Source: Nannocystis pusilla
GTDB lineage: Bacteria; Myxococcota_A; Polyangia; Nannocystales; Nannocystaceae
Assembly (NCBI RefSeq): GCF_020073745.1
Contig: NZ_JAIRAU010000045.1
Span: 62,001-126,000 of the forward strand
Length of the DNA: 64,000 nt
Direction: 5' to 3'
The notes beneath the pieces are model-generated. The model had not been told where the DNA came from. It worked only from the letters and a program-made list of their open reading frames with translations, and did no database searches. Made by a program: the position numbers and the translations under genes. Shown here piece after piece: positions 26,366 to 33,673 of the stretch; position 1 is the first letter of the stretch, and each line of letters begins with the position of its first letter.

Positions 26366-27223
26366 GTGCGCGCCGCCCTCGCCGCAGTCTCGCTCGTCGT
26401 CGCCTGCAGCGGCGGCGCCGGTGCGCCCACGAGCACGAGCACGACGACCTCGGGCACGTCGAGCACCGGCGCGGCGATCGACTGCGAGGTCGAGCCCGAC
26501 GCGCTCTTTATTAAAAGAATCGCGCCGTTGCTGGCGACGGACCGGCCGAAGACGTGCAACACGTGTCATCTGTCGGGCGTCGACCTGGAGATGTTCGTGC
26601 AGGAGACGCCGTGCCGGACGATGGCGTGCCTCGAGTCGCGCGGGCTGGTCGACCTCGCCGACCCGGCGGCGAGCGTGGTGCTGCGGTGGATCTCCCGCGC
26701 CGATCCGGCGAGCCCGCTGATCGACCAGTCGGTGATCGACGAGGAGTACGCGGCGTTCCTGGCGTGGATCGAGGCGACGGCGACGTGCGGGCCGTGCTGG
26801 TCGGGCGAGGAGCCGTGCGGCGCGGGGACGGAGGCGACGTGCGAGGAGGACGACGCGATGCCGGCGTGGGTCGACCCTGGCGACTGCTCGCCGCTGACGC
26901 GCGAGGCGCTGTTCCGCCACCGGGTCTACACGTGGCGCGACCGCTGCTTCCCGTGCCACTTCGACACCAGCGAGATCGAGGCGCCGAAGTGGATCGCCAC
27001 CGGTTCGTGCGAGCTCGGCTCGTTGATGACGATGCGCGACGTGCTGGAGCGCGGGCTCGTGAACTACGACGACCCGGAGCAGAGCCTGTTGTTGCTCAAG
27101 CCGCTGGCCGAGAGCGCGGGCGGGGTGATGCACGGCGGGCACGACAAGTTCGCCGACAAGAACGATCAGGCGTACGTCGACTTCCTCGAGTGGATCTCGC
27201 GCGAGACGTCGTGCGCGCCGTGA
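26366..27223 (+). CDS. Lipoprotein with two CXXCH haem c motifs
   Basis: 285 residues from GTG 26366, with TACCGT at 26355-26360 five nucleotides upstream. The signal peptide ends in LVVACSG (lipobox), then a short Thr/Ser linker. Two covalent haem motifs are seen: CNTCH (near residue 64) and CFPCH (near 193), each in a segment of about 110 residues with a parallel layout ending in YAAFLAWIEA or YVDFLEWISR. It looks like a duplicated planctomycete-type cytochrome c module, presumably a periplasmic or surface electron carrier. Extra Cys residues (CGPCW, CGAG, CEED) lie in the middle. A rare-codon run TTT ATT AAA AGA (about 26508) marks the start of the first haem domain. Confidence 0.7.
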   Translation: MRAALAAVSLVVACSGGAGAPTSTSTTTSGTSSTGAAIDCEVEPDALFIKRIAPLLATDRPKTCNTCHLSGVDLEMFVQETPCRTMACLESRGLVDLADPAASVVLRWISRADPASPLIDQSVIDEEYAAFLAWIEATATCGPCWSGEEPCGAGTEATCEEDDAMPAWVDPGDCSPLTREALFRHRVYTWRDRCFPCHFDTSEIEAPKWIATGSCELGSLMTMRDVLERGLVNYDDPEQSLLLLKPLAESAGGVMHGGHDKFADKNDQAYVDFLEWISRETSCAP

Positions 27224-27226
27224 GGG

Positions 27227-27242
27227 CTGTCTTTTGGGACAG
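27227..27242. terminator. CTGTC-N6-GACAG hairpin after cytochrome gene
   Basis: CTGTC (27227-27231), TTTTGG, GACAG (27238-27242), four nucleotides after the stop codon of the preceding gene. A weak terminator or a member of the CTGTC/GACAG palindrome group. Confidence 0.4.
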
Positions 27243-27295
27243 TTTGAGCGTGAGTGAGGGCGTGTCTGGTCAGGTGCCCGGTCCCATATTTTGTG

Positions 27296-27324
27296 TTGAC
27301 GCCCTGGCACCCCCCCTATATCTT
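27296..27324 (+). promoter_or_regulatory. Sigma-70-type promoter of the nrd operon
   Basis: TTGACG (27296-27301), 17 nt, TATCTT (27319-27324). It is the best -35/-10 match seen in the window and lies just before the cobalamin riboswitch; the predicted start is near 27331. Confidence 0.6.
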
Positions 27325-27339
27325 GGGGTCGGCGCTGGT

Positions 27340-27535
27340 ACCTTCTGCGTTGCGAAGACGCCGAGGGTTTAATAGGGAACCCGGTGAGAATCCGGGGCTG
27401 CCCCGCAGCGGTAAGCGAGAACGAACCCCACGGAGCACTGGCCGCGCGGCCGGGAAGTGTGGGTAGTAGGGACTCGGCGGCGACGTCGAGGAGCTCGTGA
27501 GCCCGAAGACCTGCCTGCGCCCGGCGACGGGAGAC
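27340..27535 (+). ncRNA. Cobalamin (B12) riboswitch
   Basis: Class-I cobalamin aptamer signature in order: GGTTTAATAGGGAACCCGGT (from 27366), GAATCCGGGGCTGCCCCGC, AGCGGTAAGCGAGAACGAA, the B12-box-like CCCCACGGAGCACTGG (27426-27441), a GC-rich arm GCCGCGCGGC, GGGAAGTGTGGGTAGTAGGG, and the closing GAGCCCGAAGACCTGCCTGC. It sits between a sigma-70-type promoter and nrdA. A long GC-rich region of about 200 nt follows before nrdA ATG 27734 and probably holds the expression platform. The expected effect is that adenosylcobalamin turns off the downstream B12-independent ribonucleotide reductase when a B12-dependent class II enzyme can work. No class II gene lies in this window. Confidence 0.93.
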
Positions 27536-27733
27536 ATCCGCCGCCGGAACGACCTGGAAGCCTCGCGGGAGGTCCGGTGCAAGCGAAGCGGTGATGCCGC
27601 CGCGCCTCTGCTCCTGTCCCGCGCCGACTTCCGGTCGCCCGCGGGGGCGAGAGGTCGGTGCAGGGCGTTCGCTCGCGCTGACCCTCTGCCCCGGCTCCTC
27701 CTCGCGGTTCTCACGCGGACACGAGGAGGCGAG

Positions 27734-30139
27734 ATGGACAGGGACATGACGACGAGCGCGGCGGCGGACGAGACGACGCGACCTGGCTTTCAGACCAGCA
27801 TGCGGGTGAAGAAGCGCAGCGGCGCGCTCGAGCCGGTCGACGTCAGCAAGATCGTGCGGGCGATCGACCGCCGCTGCGCGGGGCTCGGCGACGTCGACGC
27901 GGTGCGGGTGGCGACGCGGACGATCAGCGGCCTGTACGACGGCGCGACCACGCAGGAGCTCGACCTGCTGTCGATCCAGACGGCGGCGGCGCTGATCGCC
28001 GAGGAGCCGCAGTACTCGCGGCTGGCGGCGCGGCTGCTGGCGGCGTACATCGACGAGGAGGTCCGGTCCGAGGAGGTGCGCGCGTTCTCGCAGTCGATCG
28101 CGCTTGGGCGGCGGCTGGGGCTGATCCACGAGCGCCTGCACGAGTTCGTGGCCGCGGCCGCGGGCCGGCTCGACGAGGCGATCGCGCCGGAGCGCGACCT
28201 CGAGTTCGAGTACTTCGGGCTGCGCACGGTCTACGACCGCTACCTCCTGCGCCACCCGCAGACGCGGCGGGTGATCGAGACGCCGCAGCAGTTCTTCCTG
28301 CGGATCGCCTGCGCGCTGGCGGAGAGCGTGCCGGAGGCGTTCGAGCTGTACGAGCTGCTGTCGTCGCTGTCGTACTTGCCGAGCTCGCCGACGTTGTTCA
28401 ACGCCGGGACGCGACATGAACAATTGGCCAGCTGCTTCCTGATCGACTCGCCGCGCGACCAGCTCTCGCACATCTACCAGCGCTACACCGACGTGGCGAT
28501 GCTCTCGAAGTTCTCCGGGGGGATCGGCCTGGCGTACCACCGGGTGCGCTCGCGCGGCTCGCTGATCACGGTGACGAACGGGATCTCGTGCGGGATCGTG
28601 CCGTGGCTGAAGACGCTCGACGCGAGCGTGGCGGCGGTCAACCAGGGCGGCAAGCGCAAGGGCGCCTGCTGCGTGTACCTCGAGTCGTGGCACGCCGACA
28701 TCGAGGCGTTCCTCGAGCTGCGCGACAACACCGGCGACGAGGCCAGCCGGACGCACAACCTCAACCTCGCCAACTGGGTGCCCGACCTGTTCATGCGCCG
28801 GGTCGAGGCCGACGCGGGGTGGAGCCTGTTCGACCCCAAGACGGTGCGCGACCTGCCCGACCTGTACGGCGAGGCGTTCGAGGCCCGCTACCTCGAGTAC
28901 GAACGGGCCGGCCTGGCGGTGAGGACGGTGCCGGCGCGCGAGCTGTACGCGCGGATGATGCGGACGCTGGCGCAGACCGGCAACGGCTGGATGACCTTCA
29001 AAGATCGCTGCAACACGACGTGCAACCAGACGGGGGCGCCGGGGCGGGTGGTGCACCTGTCGAACCTGTGCACGGAGATCGTCGAGGTGACGGCCGGTGA
29101 CGAGGTGGCGGTGTGCAACCTCGGCTCGATCAACCTGGCCCGGCACACGAAGACATGTCCCGATGGACAGGTCGAGTTCGACTTCGACAAGTTGGCGCGG
29201 ACGGTGCGCCTGGCGGTGCGGCAGCTCGACCGGGTGATCGACCTCAACTACTACGCGCTGCCGGGGGCGCGGACGTCGAACGAGAAGTGGCGGCCGGTCG
29301 GGCTCGGGCTGATGGGCCTGCAGGACGTGTTCTTTCAGATCGGGCTCGCGTTCGACGGTGAGGCTGCGCGGGGCTTGTCGCGCCGGATCTCCGAGGAGAT
29401 CTACTTTCACGCCCTGGCGGCCTCGTGCGCGCTGGCGCGGGAGCGCGGGCGCCACCCGAGCTACGCGGAGACCCGGGTCGCGCGCGGGGAGCTGCAGTTC
29501 GACGCGTGGGGGGTGACGCCGAGCGAGCCTGCTCGTTGGGACAGGTTGCGAGCGGAGATCGGGGCGCACGGGCTGCGCAATTCGCTGCTGGTGGCGATCG
29601 CGCCGACGGCGACGATCGCGGCGATCGCCGGCTGCTACGAGTGCATCGAGCCGCAGGTGTCGAACCTGTTCAAGCGCGAGACGCTGTCGGGCGACTTCCT
29701 GCAGGTGAACCGCTACCTGGTGGCGGCGCTGAAGCAGCTGGGGCTGTGGACCGAGGCGACGCGCGACCAGCTCAAGCTGGCCGAGGGCTCGGTGCAGGGG
29801 CTGGCGGGGCTGCCGGAGGCGCTGAAGCTGGTGTACCGGACGGCGTGGGAGCTGCCGATGCGCGCGCTGATCGACATGGCGGCCGAGCGGGGGGCGTTCA
29901 TCGACCAGAGCCAGTCGCTGAACCTGTTCAGCGAGAGCCCGAGCATCGGGCAATTGTCGAGCATGTACTTTTACGCGTGGAAGCGCGGGCTCAAGACGAC
30001 ATACTACCTGCGCTCGCGGCCGGCGACGCGGATCGCCAAGGCGACCGTCGATTCGGCGGCCGGCGCGGAGCAATCGGCGCCGCGGGCCGCGGTCGCCTGT
30101 TCGCTCGAGAACCCCCAGTCCTGCGAGGCTTGCCAATGA
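27734..30139 (+). CDS. nrdA: Class I ribonucleoside-diphosphate reductase, large subunit
   Basis: 801 residues from ATG 27734, behind CGAGGAGGCGAG. An open frame reaches upstream to 27497, but that part overlaps the riboswitch. An N-terminal ATP-cone (about 22-110: MRVKKRSGALEPVDVSKIVR) binds dATP/ATP for activity control. The barrel has the catalytic Cys set: SCFL (near 233), NLCTEI with the thiyl Cys (near 445) and CNLGSINL (near 461), plus PTATIAAIAGCYECIEP (near 622). The C-terminus ends SCEACQ, a CxxC pair that re-reduces the active site. It makes deoxyribonucleotides with NrdB. An insertion-like KTCPDGQVEF after CNLGSINLARH coincides with a palindromic element. Confidence 0.95.
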   Translation: MDRDMTTSAAADETTRPGFQTSMRVKKRSGALEPVDVSKIVRAIDRRCAGLGDVDAVRVATRTISGLYDGATTQELDLLSIQTAAALIAEEPQYSRLAARLLAAYIDEEVRSEEVRAFSQSIALGRRLGLIHERLHEFVAAAAGRLDEAIAPERDLEFEYFGLRTVYDRYLLRHPQTRRVIETPQQFFLRIACALAESVPEAFELYELLSSLSYLPSSPTLFNAGTRHEQLASCFLIDSPRDQLSHIYQRYTDVAMLSKFSGGIGLAYHRVRSRGSLITVTNGISCGIVPWLKTLDASVAAVNQGGKRKGACCVYLESWHADIEAFLELRDNTGDEASRTHNLNLANWVPDLFMRRVEADAGWSLFDPKTVRDLPDLYGEAFEARYLEYERAGLAVRTVPARELYARMMRTLAQTGNGWMTFKDRCNTTCNQTGAPGRVVHLSNLCTEIVEVTAGDEVAVCNLGSINLARHTKTCPDGQVEFDFDKLARTVRLAVRQLDRVIDLNYYALPGARTSNEKWRPVGLGLMGLQDVFFQIGLAFDGEAARGLSRRISEEIYFHALAASCALARERGRHPSYAETRVARGELQFDAWGVTPSEPARWDRLRAEIGAHGLRNSLLVAIAPTATIAAIAGCYECIEPQVSNLFKRETLSGDFLQVNRYLVAALKQLGLWTEATRDQLKLAEGSVQGLAGLPEALKLVYRTAWELPMRALIDMAAERGAFIDQSQSLNLFSESPSIGQLSSMYFYAWKRGLKTTYYLRSRPATRIAKATVDSAAGAEQSAPRAAVACSLENPQSCEACQ
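29152..29173. repeat. GACATGTCC palindrome inside nrdA
   Basis: GACATGTCC (29152-29160), CGAT, GGACAGGTC (29165-29173): 8 of 9 positions pair. Read in frame it gives TCPDGQV. It is an in-gene copy of the window's palindromic element, located in a loop region of NrdA. Confidence 0.7.
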
Positions 30140-31158
30140 GTCACGTCCACCGCCCCGCCCGCTTGCTCGACCCCGGGCTCTGTCTGACGCTGCGACCGAT
30201 GGCCTACCCGGCCTTCTTCGAGATGTACCGCGCGGCGATCAAGAACACCTGGACGGTCGAGGAGGTCGACTTCTCGACCGACGTCGGCGACCTGCGCGGC
30301 CGCATGAGCGAGGCGGAGCGCCACCTCGTACAGCGGCTGGTCGCGTTCTTCGCCACCGGCGACGCGATCGTCGCCAACAACCTGGTGCTGAGCCTGTACC
30401 GCCACATCAACGCCCCGGAGGCGCGGATGTACCTGTCGCGCCAGCTGTACGAGGAGGCGCTGCACGTGCAGTTCTACCTGACGCTGCTCGACACCTACGT
30501 GCCCGACCCCGACGAGCGCCACCGGGCCTTCGCGGCGATCGAGAACATCCCGTCGATCCGCCGCAAGGCCGAGTTCTGCATGCGCTGGCTCGACGCGGTG
30601 CAGGGCATGGAGCGGCTCGACGAGCGCGAGCAGCGGCGGCGCTTCGTGCTCAACCTGATCTGCTTCGCGGCCTGCGTCGAGGGGCTGTTCTTCTTCGGGG
30701 CGTTCGCCTACGTGTACTTCCTGCGCTCGCGCGGGCTGCTCCACGGGCTCGCGGCCGGGACCAACTGGGTGTTCCGCGACGAGAGCGCGCACATGCGGTT
30801 CGCGTTCGAGGTGGTGAGCACGATCCGCCGCGAGGAGCCGGAGCTGTTCGACGCGGCGCTGACGAGCGACGTGCAGGCGATGATCGCGGAGGCGATCGAC
30901 TGCGAGACGCAATTCGCCGAGGACCTGGTCGGCGGCGGCGTGGCCGGGCTGTCGGTGCGCGACATCCGGCAGTACCTCGAGTTCTGCGCCGACCAGCGGC
31001 TGGCGACGCTCGGGATGCCGCGCCGCTACGGGGTCAAGAACCCGCTGCCGTTCATGGAGCTGCAGGACGTGCAGGAGGTCGCCAACTTCTTCGAGCGCCG
31101 AGTGTCGGCGTATCAGGTCGGAGTGACCGGACAGGTGGTGCTCGATGCAGCGTTCTGA
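30136..31158 (+). CDS. nrdB: Class I ribonucleoside-diphosphate reductase, small (radical) subunit
   Basis: 340 residues. ATG 30136 overlaps the nrdA stop (ATGA), implying translational coupling. The ferritin-like di-metal site is visible: FFATGDAIVANN gives the first acidic ligand as Asp, YEEALHVQFY gives Glu, His and a Tyr four residues after the His, CVEGLFFFGAF gives a Glu, and FRDESAHMRF gives Glu/His. Overall the sequence resembles the Chlamydia-type (class Ic) small subunit, for example N/APEAR.YL.RQ..EEA.H, but it keeps Asp and Tyr at the diagnostic sites. A Tyr-radical cofactor is therefore expected. Confidence 0.93.
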   Translation: MSHVHRPARLLDPGLCLTLRPMAYPAFFEMYRAAIKNTWTVEEVDFSTDVGDLRGRMSEAERHLVQRLVAFFATGDAIVANNLVLSLYRHINAPEARMYLSRQLYEEALHVQFYLTLLDTYVPDPDERHRAFAAIENIPSIRRKAEFCMRWLDAVQGMERLDEREQRRRFVLNLICFAACVEGLFFFGAFAYVYFLRSRGLLHGLAAGTNWVFRDESAHMRFAFEVVSTIRREEPELFDAALTSDVQAMIAEAIDCETQFAEDLVGGGVAGLSVRDIRQYLEFCADQRLATLGMPRRYGVKNPLPFMELQDVQEVANFFERRVSAYQVGVTGQVVLDAAF

Positions 31159-31588
31159 CGACGAGAACGAGCGGATCGAGGCGGGCCGCGTGCGCGAGGC
31201 TCGGCTCGTCGAGATGGTGTTCCCCGAGCAGACGAACCACTACGGGACGCTGTTCGGCGGGCAGGCGCTGGCGCTGATGGACAAGGCGGCGTTCGTGGCG
31301 GCGTCGCGCTACGCCCGGCGCACGGTGGTGACGGCCAGCAGCGAGCGGGTCGACTTCCATGTGCCGATCCGCCAGGGGCAGCTGGTCGAGCTGATCGCGC
31401 GGGTGGTGGCGACGGGGCGCACGTCGATCACGGTCGAGGTCGAGGTGTTCGCCGAGGACCTGCTGACGGGCGACCGCCAGCTCGGGACGCGCGGGCGCTT
31501 CGTGCTGGTCGCCCTCGACGCGCACGGCAACCCGACGGCGGTGCCTCGGCTTCCGGACGAGCAGGGCTCGCCGGGCGCGGAGTCGTGA
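31145..31588 (+). CDS. YciA-like acyl-CoA thioesterase (hotdog fold)
   Basis: 147 residues from ATG 31145, overlapping the end of nrdB by 14 nt, so part of the nrd operon. The hotdog signature is clear: TNHYGTLFGGQALALMDKAA (near 33-52), followed by the beta-sheet VVTASSERVDFHVPIRQGQL and GRTSITVEVEVFAED. The family hydrolyses acyl-CoA thioesters in the cytoplasm, often as a hexamer of single hotdogs. Its place behind ribonucleotide reductase genes has no obvious metabolic logic and may reflect simple cotranscription. Confidence 0.85.
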   Translation: MQRSDDENERIEAGRVREARLVEMVFPEQTNHYGTLFGGQALALMDKAAFVAASRYARRTVVTASSERVDFHVPIRQGQLVELIARVVATGRTSITVEVEVFAEDLLTGDRQLGTRGRFVLVALDAHGNPTAVPRLPDEQGSPGAES

Positions 31589-31652
31589 AGGGGCGTGATC
31601 GGAGGCGCGGGGCCGTGGAGAGCTGGGTGACGGCGGGCACGGACGGCAGCTT

Positions 31653-32498
31653 CTAGCCGTCGAGGCGGAACAGCACCTGGCCGGCAGTGCCGGCGCCGCT
31701 GGCCCAGTCGACGCCGAGGCGCGGCAGCACCTGCAGGCACAGCGAGTCGACCTGGCGCGACCAGCAGCCGCACGGGGCCACGGGGTTGGTGCCGCACACG
31801 GTGGTGTCGAGCTTGGCGAACAGGGCGTTGTAGTCGACGACGATCGTGCTCGACTCGAGGTCGAAATCGTCGAGGACGATCTCGGGGCGGTTGGAGCGCT
31901 GGCAGGTGGCGCCGACGCAGCCGTCGCTGGCGAGGTCGAGGCCGACGCCGCTGAAGACCTGGGTGTCGGGGCTGAAGGACTCGAAGTTGGCCCACGCGGT
32001 GAAGAACAGGTGGCCGCCGGTGACGGCCGAGCGCAGGGTCGGTTCGGCGAGCGGCGTGGGCAGGGTGGCGGGGTCGGCGAAGTCGAGCTCGGGCGGGACG
32101 CCGATGCGGAAGCGCAGGCCGGTGTAGCGGGCGTGCTCGGCCCGGTCGGCGGCGGACAGCTCGCCGCGGATCGTCTTGTTGAGCGCGGGCGTGCCGCGGC
32201 ACTCGCCGGTGGCATCCTCGAAGTCGAGCAGGGCGACGCCGCGGGCCTGAAACTGGCCGTCCTCGGCGAGCTCGACCGGGTGCTCGCGGCCCTCGTCGGT
32301 GACGAGCCGGACGTCGGTCACGTACATGCGAAAGTCCTGCGGTTTCATGGCCGCCCCGGCGCCGGGGTACATCTCGCCGCAGCTGAAGTAGGCGCCGCTG
32401 ACGACCGGGCGAAAGAAGAGCTCGACGGTGCCGTCGAATTCGTCGCGGTCGGAGCAGGCGGCGAGCGTGGCGAGGGTCAGGAGCAGGGCGCGGCGCAT
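31653..32498 (-). CDS. MbnP-like lipoprotein (metallo-mystery pair four-Cys protein)
   Basis: 281 residues from ATG 32498; TAGACT at 32506-32511 is seven nucleotides upstream. The signal peptide ends in TLAACSD (lipobox). The mature domain begins VELFFRPVV and has FRMYVTDVRLVTDEGREHPV and LLDFEDATGECRGTPALNKT, then FFTAWANFES and a second Cys pair in DGCVGATCQRS. This order matches the MbnP/four-Cys family, which binds copper and normally works with the dihaem partner MbnH. No MbnH lies next to it. The upstream neighbour is a His-rich Cys lipoprotein, so a periplasmic copper role is plausible but inferred. Confidence 0.65.
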   Translation of the reverse strand: MRRALLLTLATLAACSDRDEFDGTVELFFRPVVSGAYFSCGEMYPGAGAAMKPQDFRMYVTDVRLVTDEGREHPVELAEDGQFQARGVALLDFEDATGECRGTPALNKTIRGELSAADRAEHARYTGLRFRIGVPPELDFADPATLPTPLAEPTLRSAVTGGHLFFTAWANFESFSPDTQVFSGVGLDLASDGCVGATCQRSNRPEIVLDDFDLESSTIVVDYNALFAKLDTTVCGTNPVAPCGCWSRQVDSLCLQVLPRLGVDWASGAGTAGQVLFRLDG

Positions 32499-32605
32499 CG
32501 CCGCCAGTCTAGCGGAGCCGCGCGGGCGCCCGTGGGAGGCGGCGGCGACGTCCGTTCGCGGGCCGATCGGTTCGTCGTTCTCGCGGCGAACTCGCTGGAA
32601 AATCG

Positions 32606-33070
32606 TCACATGCAGGGCGCGCCGCCGATGGCGGCCTCGCACAGGGCCGGGTCGTCGACGGCCAGCTCGCAGTGGGCCAGGCGGCATTCGAGCGAGTTGC
32701 CGGACATCGCCGGCGTGCCGACGGTCGGCAACATCTCGGCGGCCATGGTGCAGTTGATCTCCGACATCGGGTGCTCCTCGCCCCAGGTGCCGTGATACTG
32801 GTCGTGGCAATGGACCAGCATGCACTCGCAGTAATCGGCGACCGGGGAGCCGTCGCCGGTGGTGCTGCTCGTCGTGGTGGTGTGCTCGTGACCGGTCGAG
32901 GTCGGGCCGTGCTCGGTGGCGTGCTCGTGGGTGGTCGCGTCGCCGGTCGAGCTGCTGGTGGTCGCGTGGTCGTGCGTGCCGGCGCCGTGGGAGTCGTGGT
33001 CGGTGCCCGATTCGGTGGTGCCGCAGGCGACGAGGCCGAGGAGGAGGAGAGGCGCGAGGGTCGTCTTCAT
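32606..33070 (-). CDS. His/Thr-rich lipoprotein with Cys-rich C-terminal domain
   Basis: 154 residues from ATG 33070. The lipobox is LVACG. Residues 18-75 are a His/Thr/Ser/Gly linker with metal-binding-type clusters (HDSHGAGTHDHATT, HEHATEHGPTSTGHEHTTTT). Residues about 76-154 form a compact Cys-rich domain, DYCECMLVHCHDQYH, then INCTMA, LECRLAHCELAVDDPALC and a terminal APCM. It lies 107 nt upstream of the MbnP-like gene on the same strand. I infer an outer-surface or periplasmic metal scavenger feeding the MbnP-like protein; the family was not recognised. Confidence 0.65.
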   Translation of the reverse strand: MKTTLAPLLLLGLVACGTTESGTDHDSHGAGTHDHATTSSSTGDATTHEHATEHGPTSTGHEHTTTTSSTTGDGSPVADYCECMLVHCHDQYHGTWGEEHPMSEINCTMAAEMLPTVGTPAMSGNSLECRLAHCELAVDDPALCEAAIGGAPCM

Positions 33071-33673
33071 GGCGGATGCGCGTGGTTCGCGGTACGCAGG
33101 AGCGGGGCGGACGGACCGGCGGGCCACTGTAGCGGAGGCGGCGAGGCCGCCGGGCTGCGGCGGATGGTCGCAGCCCGACGTGGGGCCGCGAGGCGACGGG
33201 CCAGCCCACGCGCGGGGGCGGATCCGTGACGAGGACGGGTAAGGCGCGGCCCCATGCGCTGCGCACGGCTCGAGGTCGTGCGCACGCATTAATGGTTGTG
33301 CGCGATGCCGCGCCAATCCTATGACGGCACCGCCGTCAACGATCGACGGGTCATCGCTGCCGCGGCGTCTCCGCATTGCGTCGCCGCCGCCGGGGCGGGC
33401 AGACTTCATTCGAGCTGTCTGGGCGGGTGGGATGTGCGTGCCCGGCTGTATGTGACAGCGGCGCGTCAGTGCGCGATTCGAGGGCCCTTGTCTCACTATT
33501 TGTGCAGTGATTGCTCCTTTGTTCGCCCCTGCGCACCGGTGCAGGAAGCGTCCGAATCTGCGGCAGAGCAGCGTTCTGCCGTCGAGCCTGGTGTCTGACG
33601 GTGAAATGTGCGGACTCGCCGCCGGTGTGAATGCATCTAGCCACTCGACGAGACTGGAGTAAGTTGTGTCTCC
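33071..33673. other. Gene-free divergent intergenic region
   Basis: About 600 nt between the divergent His-rich lipoprotein and metallophosphatase genes. It is less GC-rich than its surroundings from about 33280 to 33660 and contains GCGCACCGGTGC (33528-33539, a near-complete palindrome). TACAGT near 33125 on the - strand could promote the lipoprotein gene. No gene or RNA family was recognised. Confidence 0.4.

Noticed and set aside
27570..27610. A second aptamer-like stretch (GGTCCGGTGCAAGCGAAGCG) after the riboswitch
   Set aside because: Only a few bases resemble the cobalamin core; the remaining conserved boxes are missing. More likely part of the expression platform.
27497..27733. In-frame upstream extension of nrdA (GTG 27497)
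   Set aside because: It would translate part of the riboswitch; ATG 27734 has GAGGAGG upstream and starts just before the ATP-cone.
26075..30136. A 1,353-codon - strand open frame opposite the ligase, cytochrome, riboswitch and nrdA
   Set aside because: Arg/His/Leu-rich antisense reading that crosses several unrelated genes and the riboswitch; nrdA motifs are unambiguous on the + strand.
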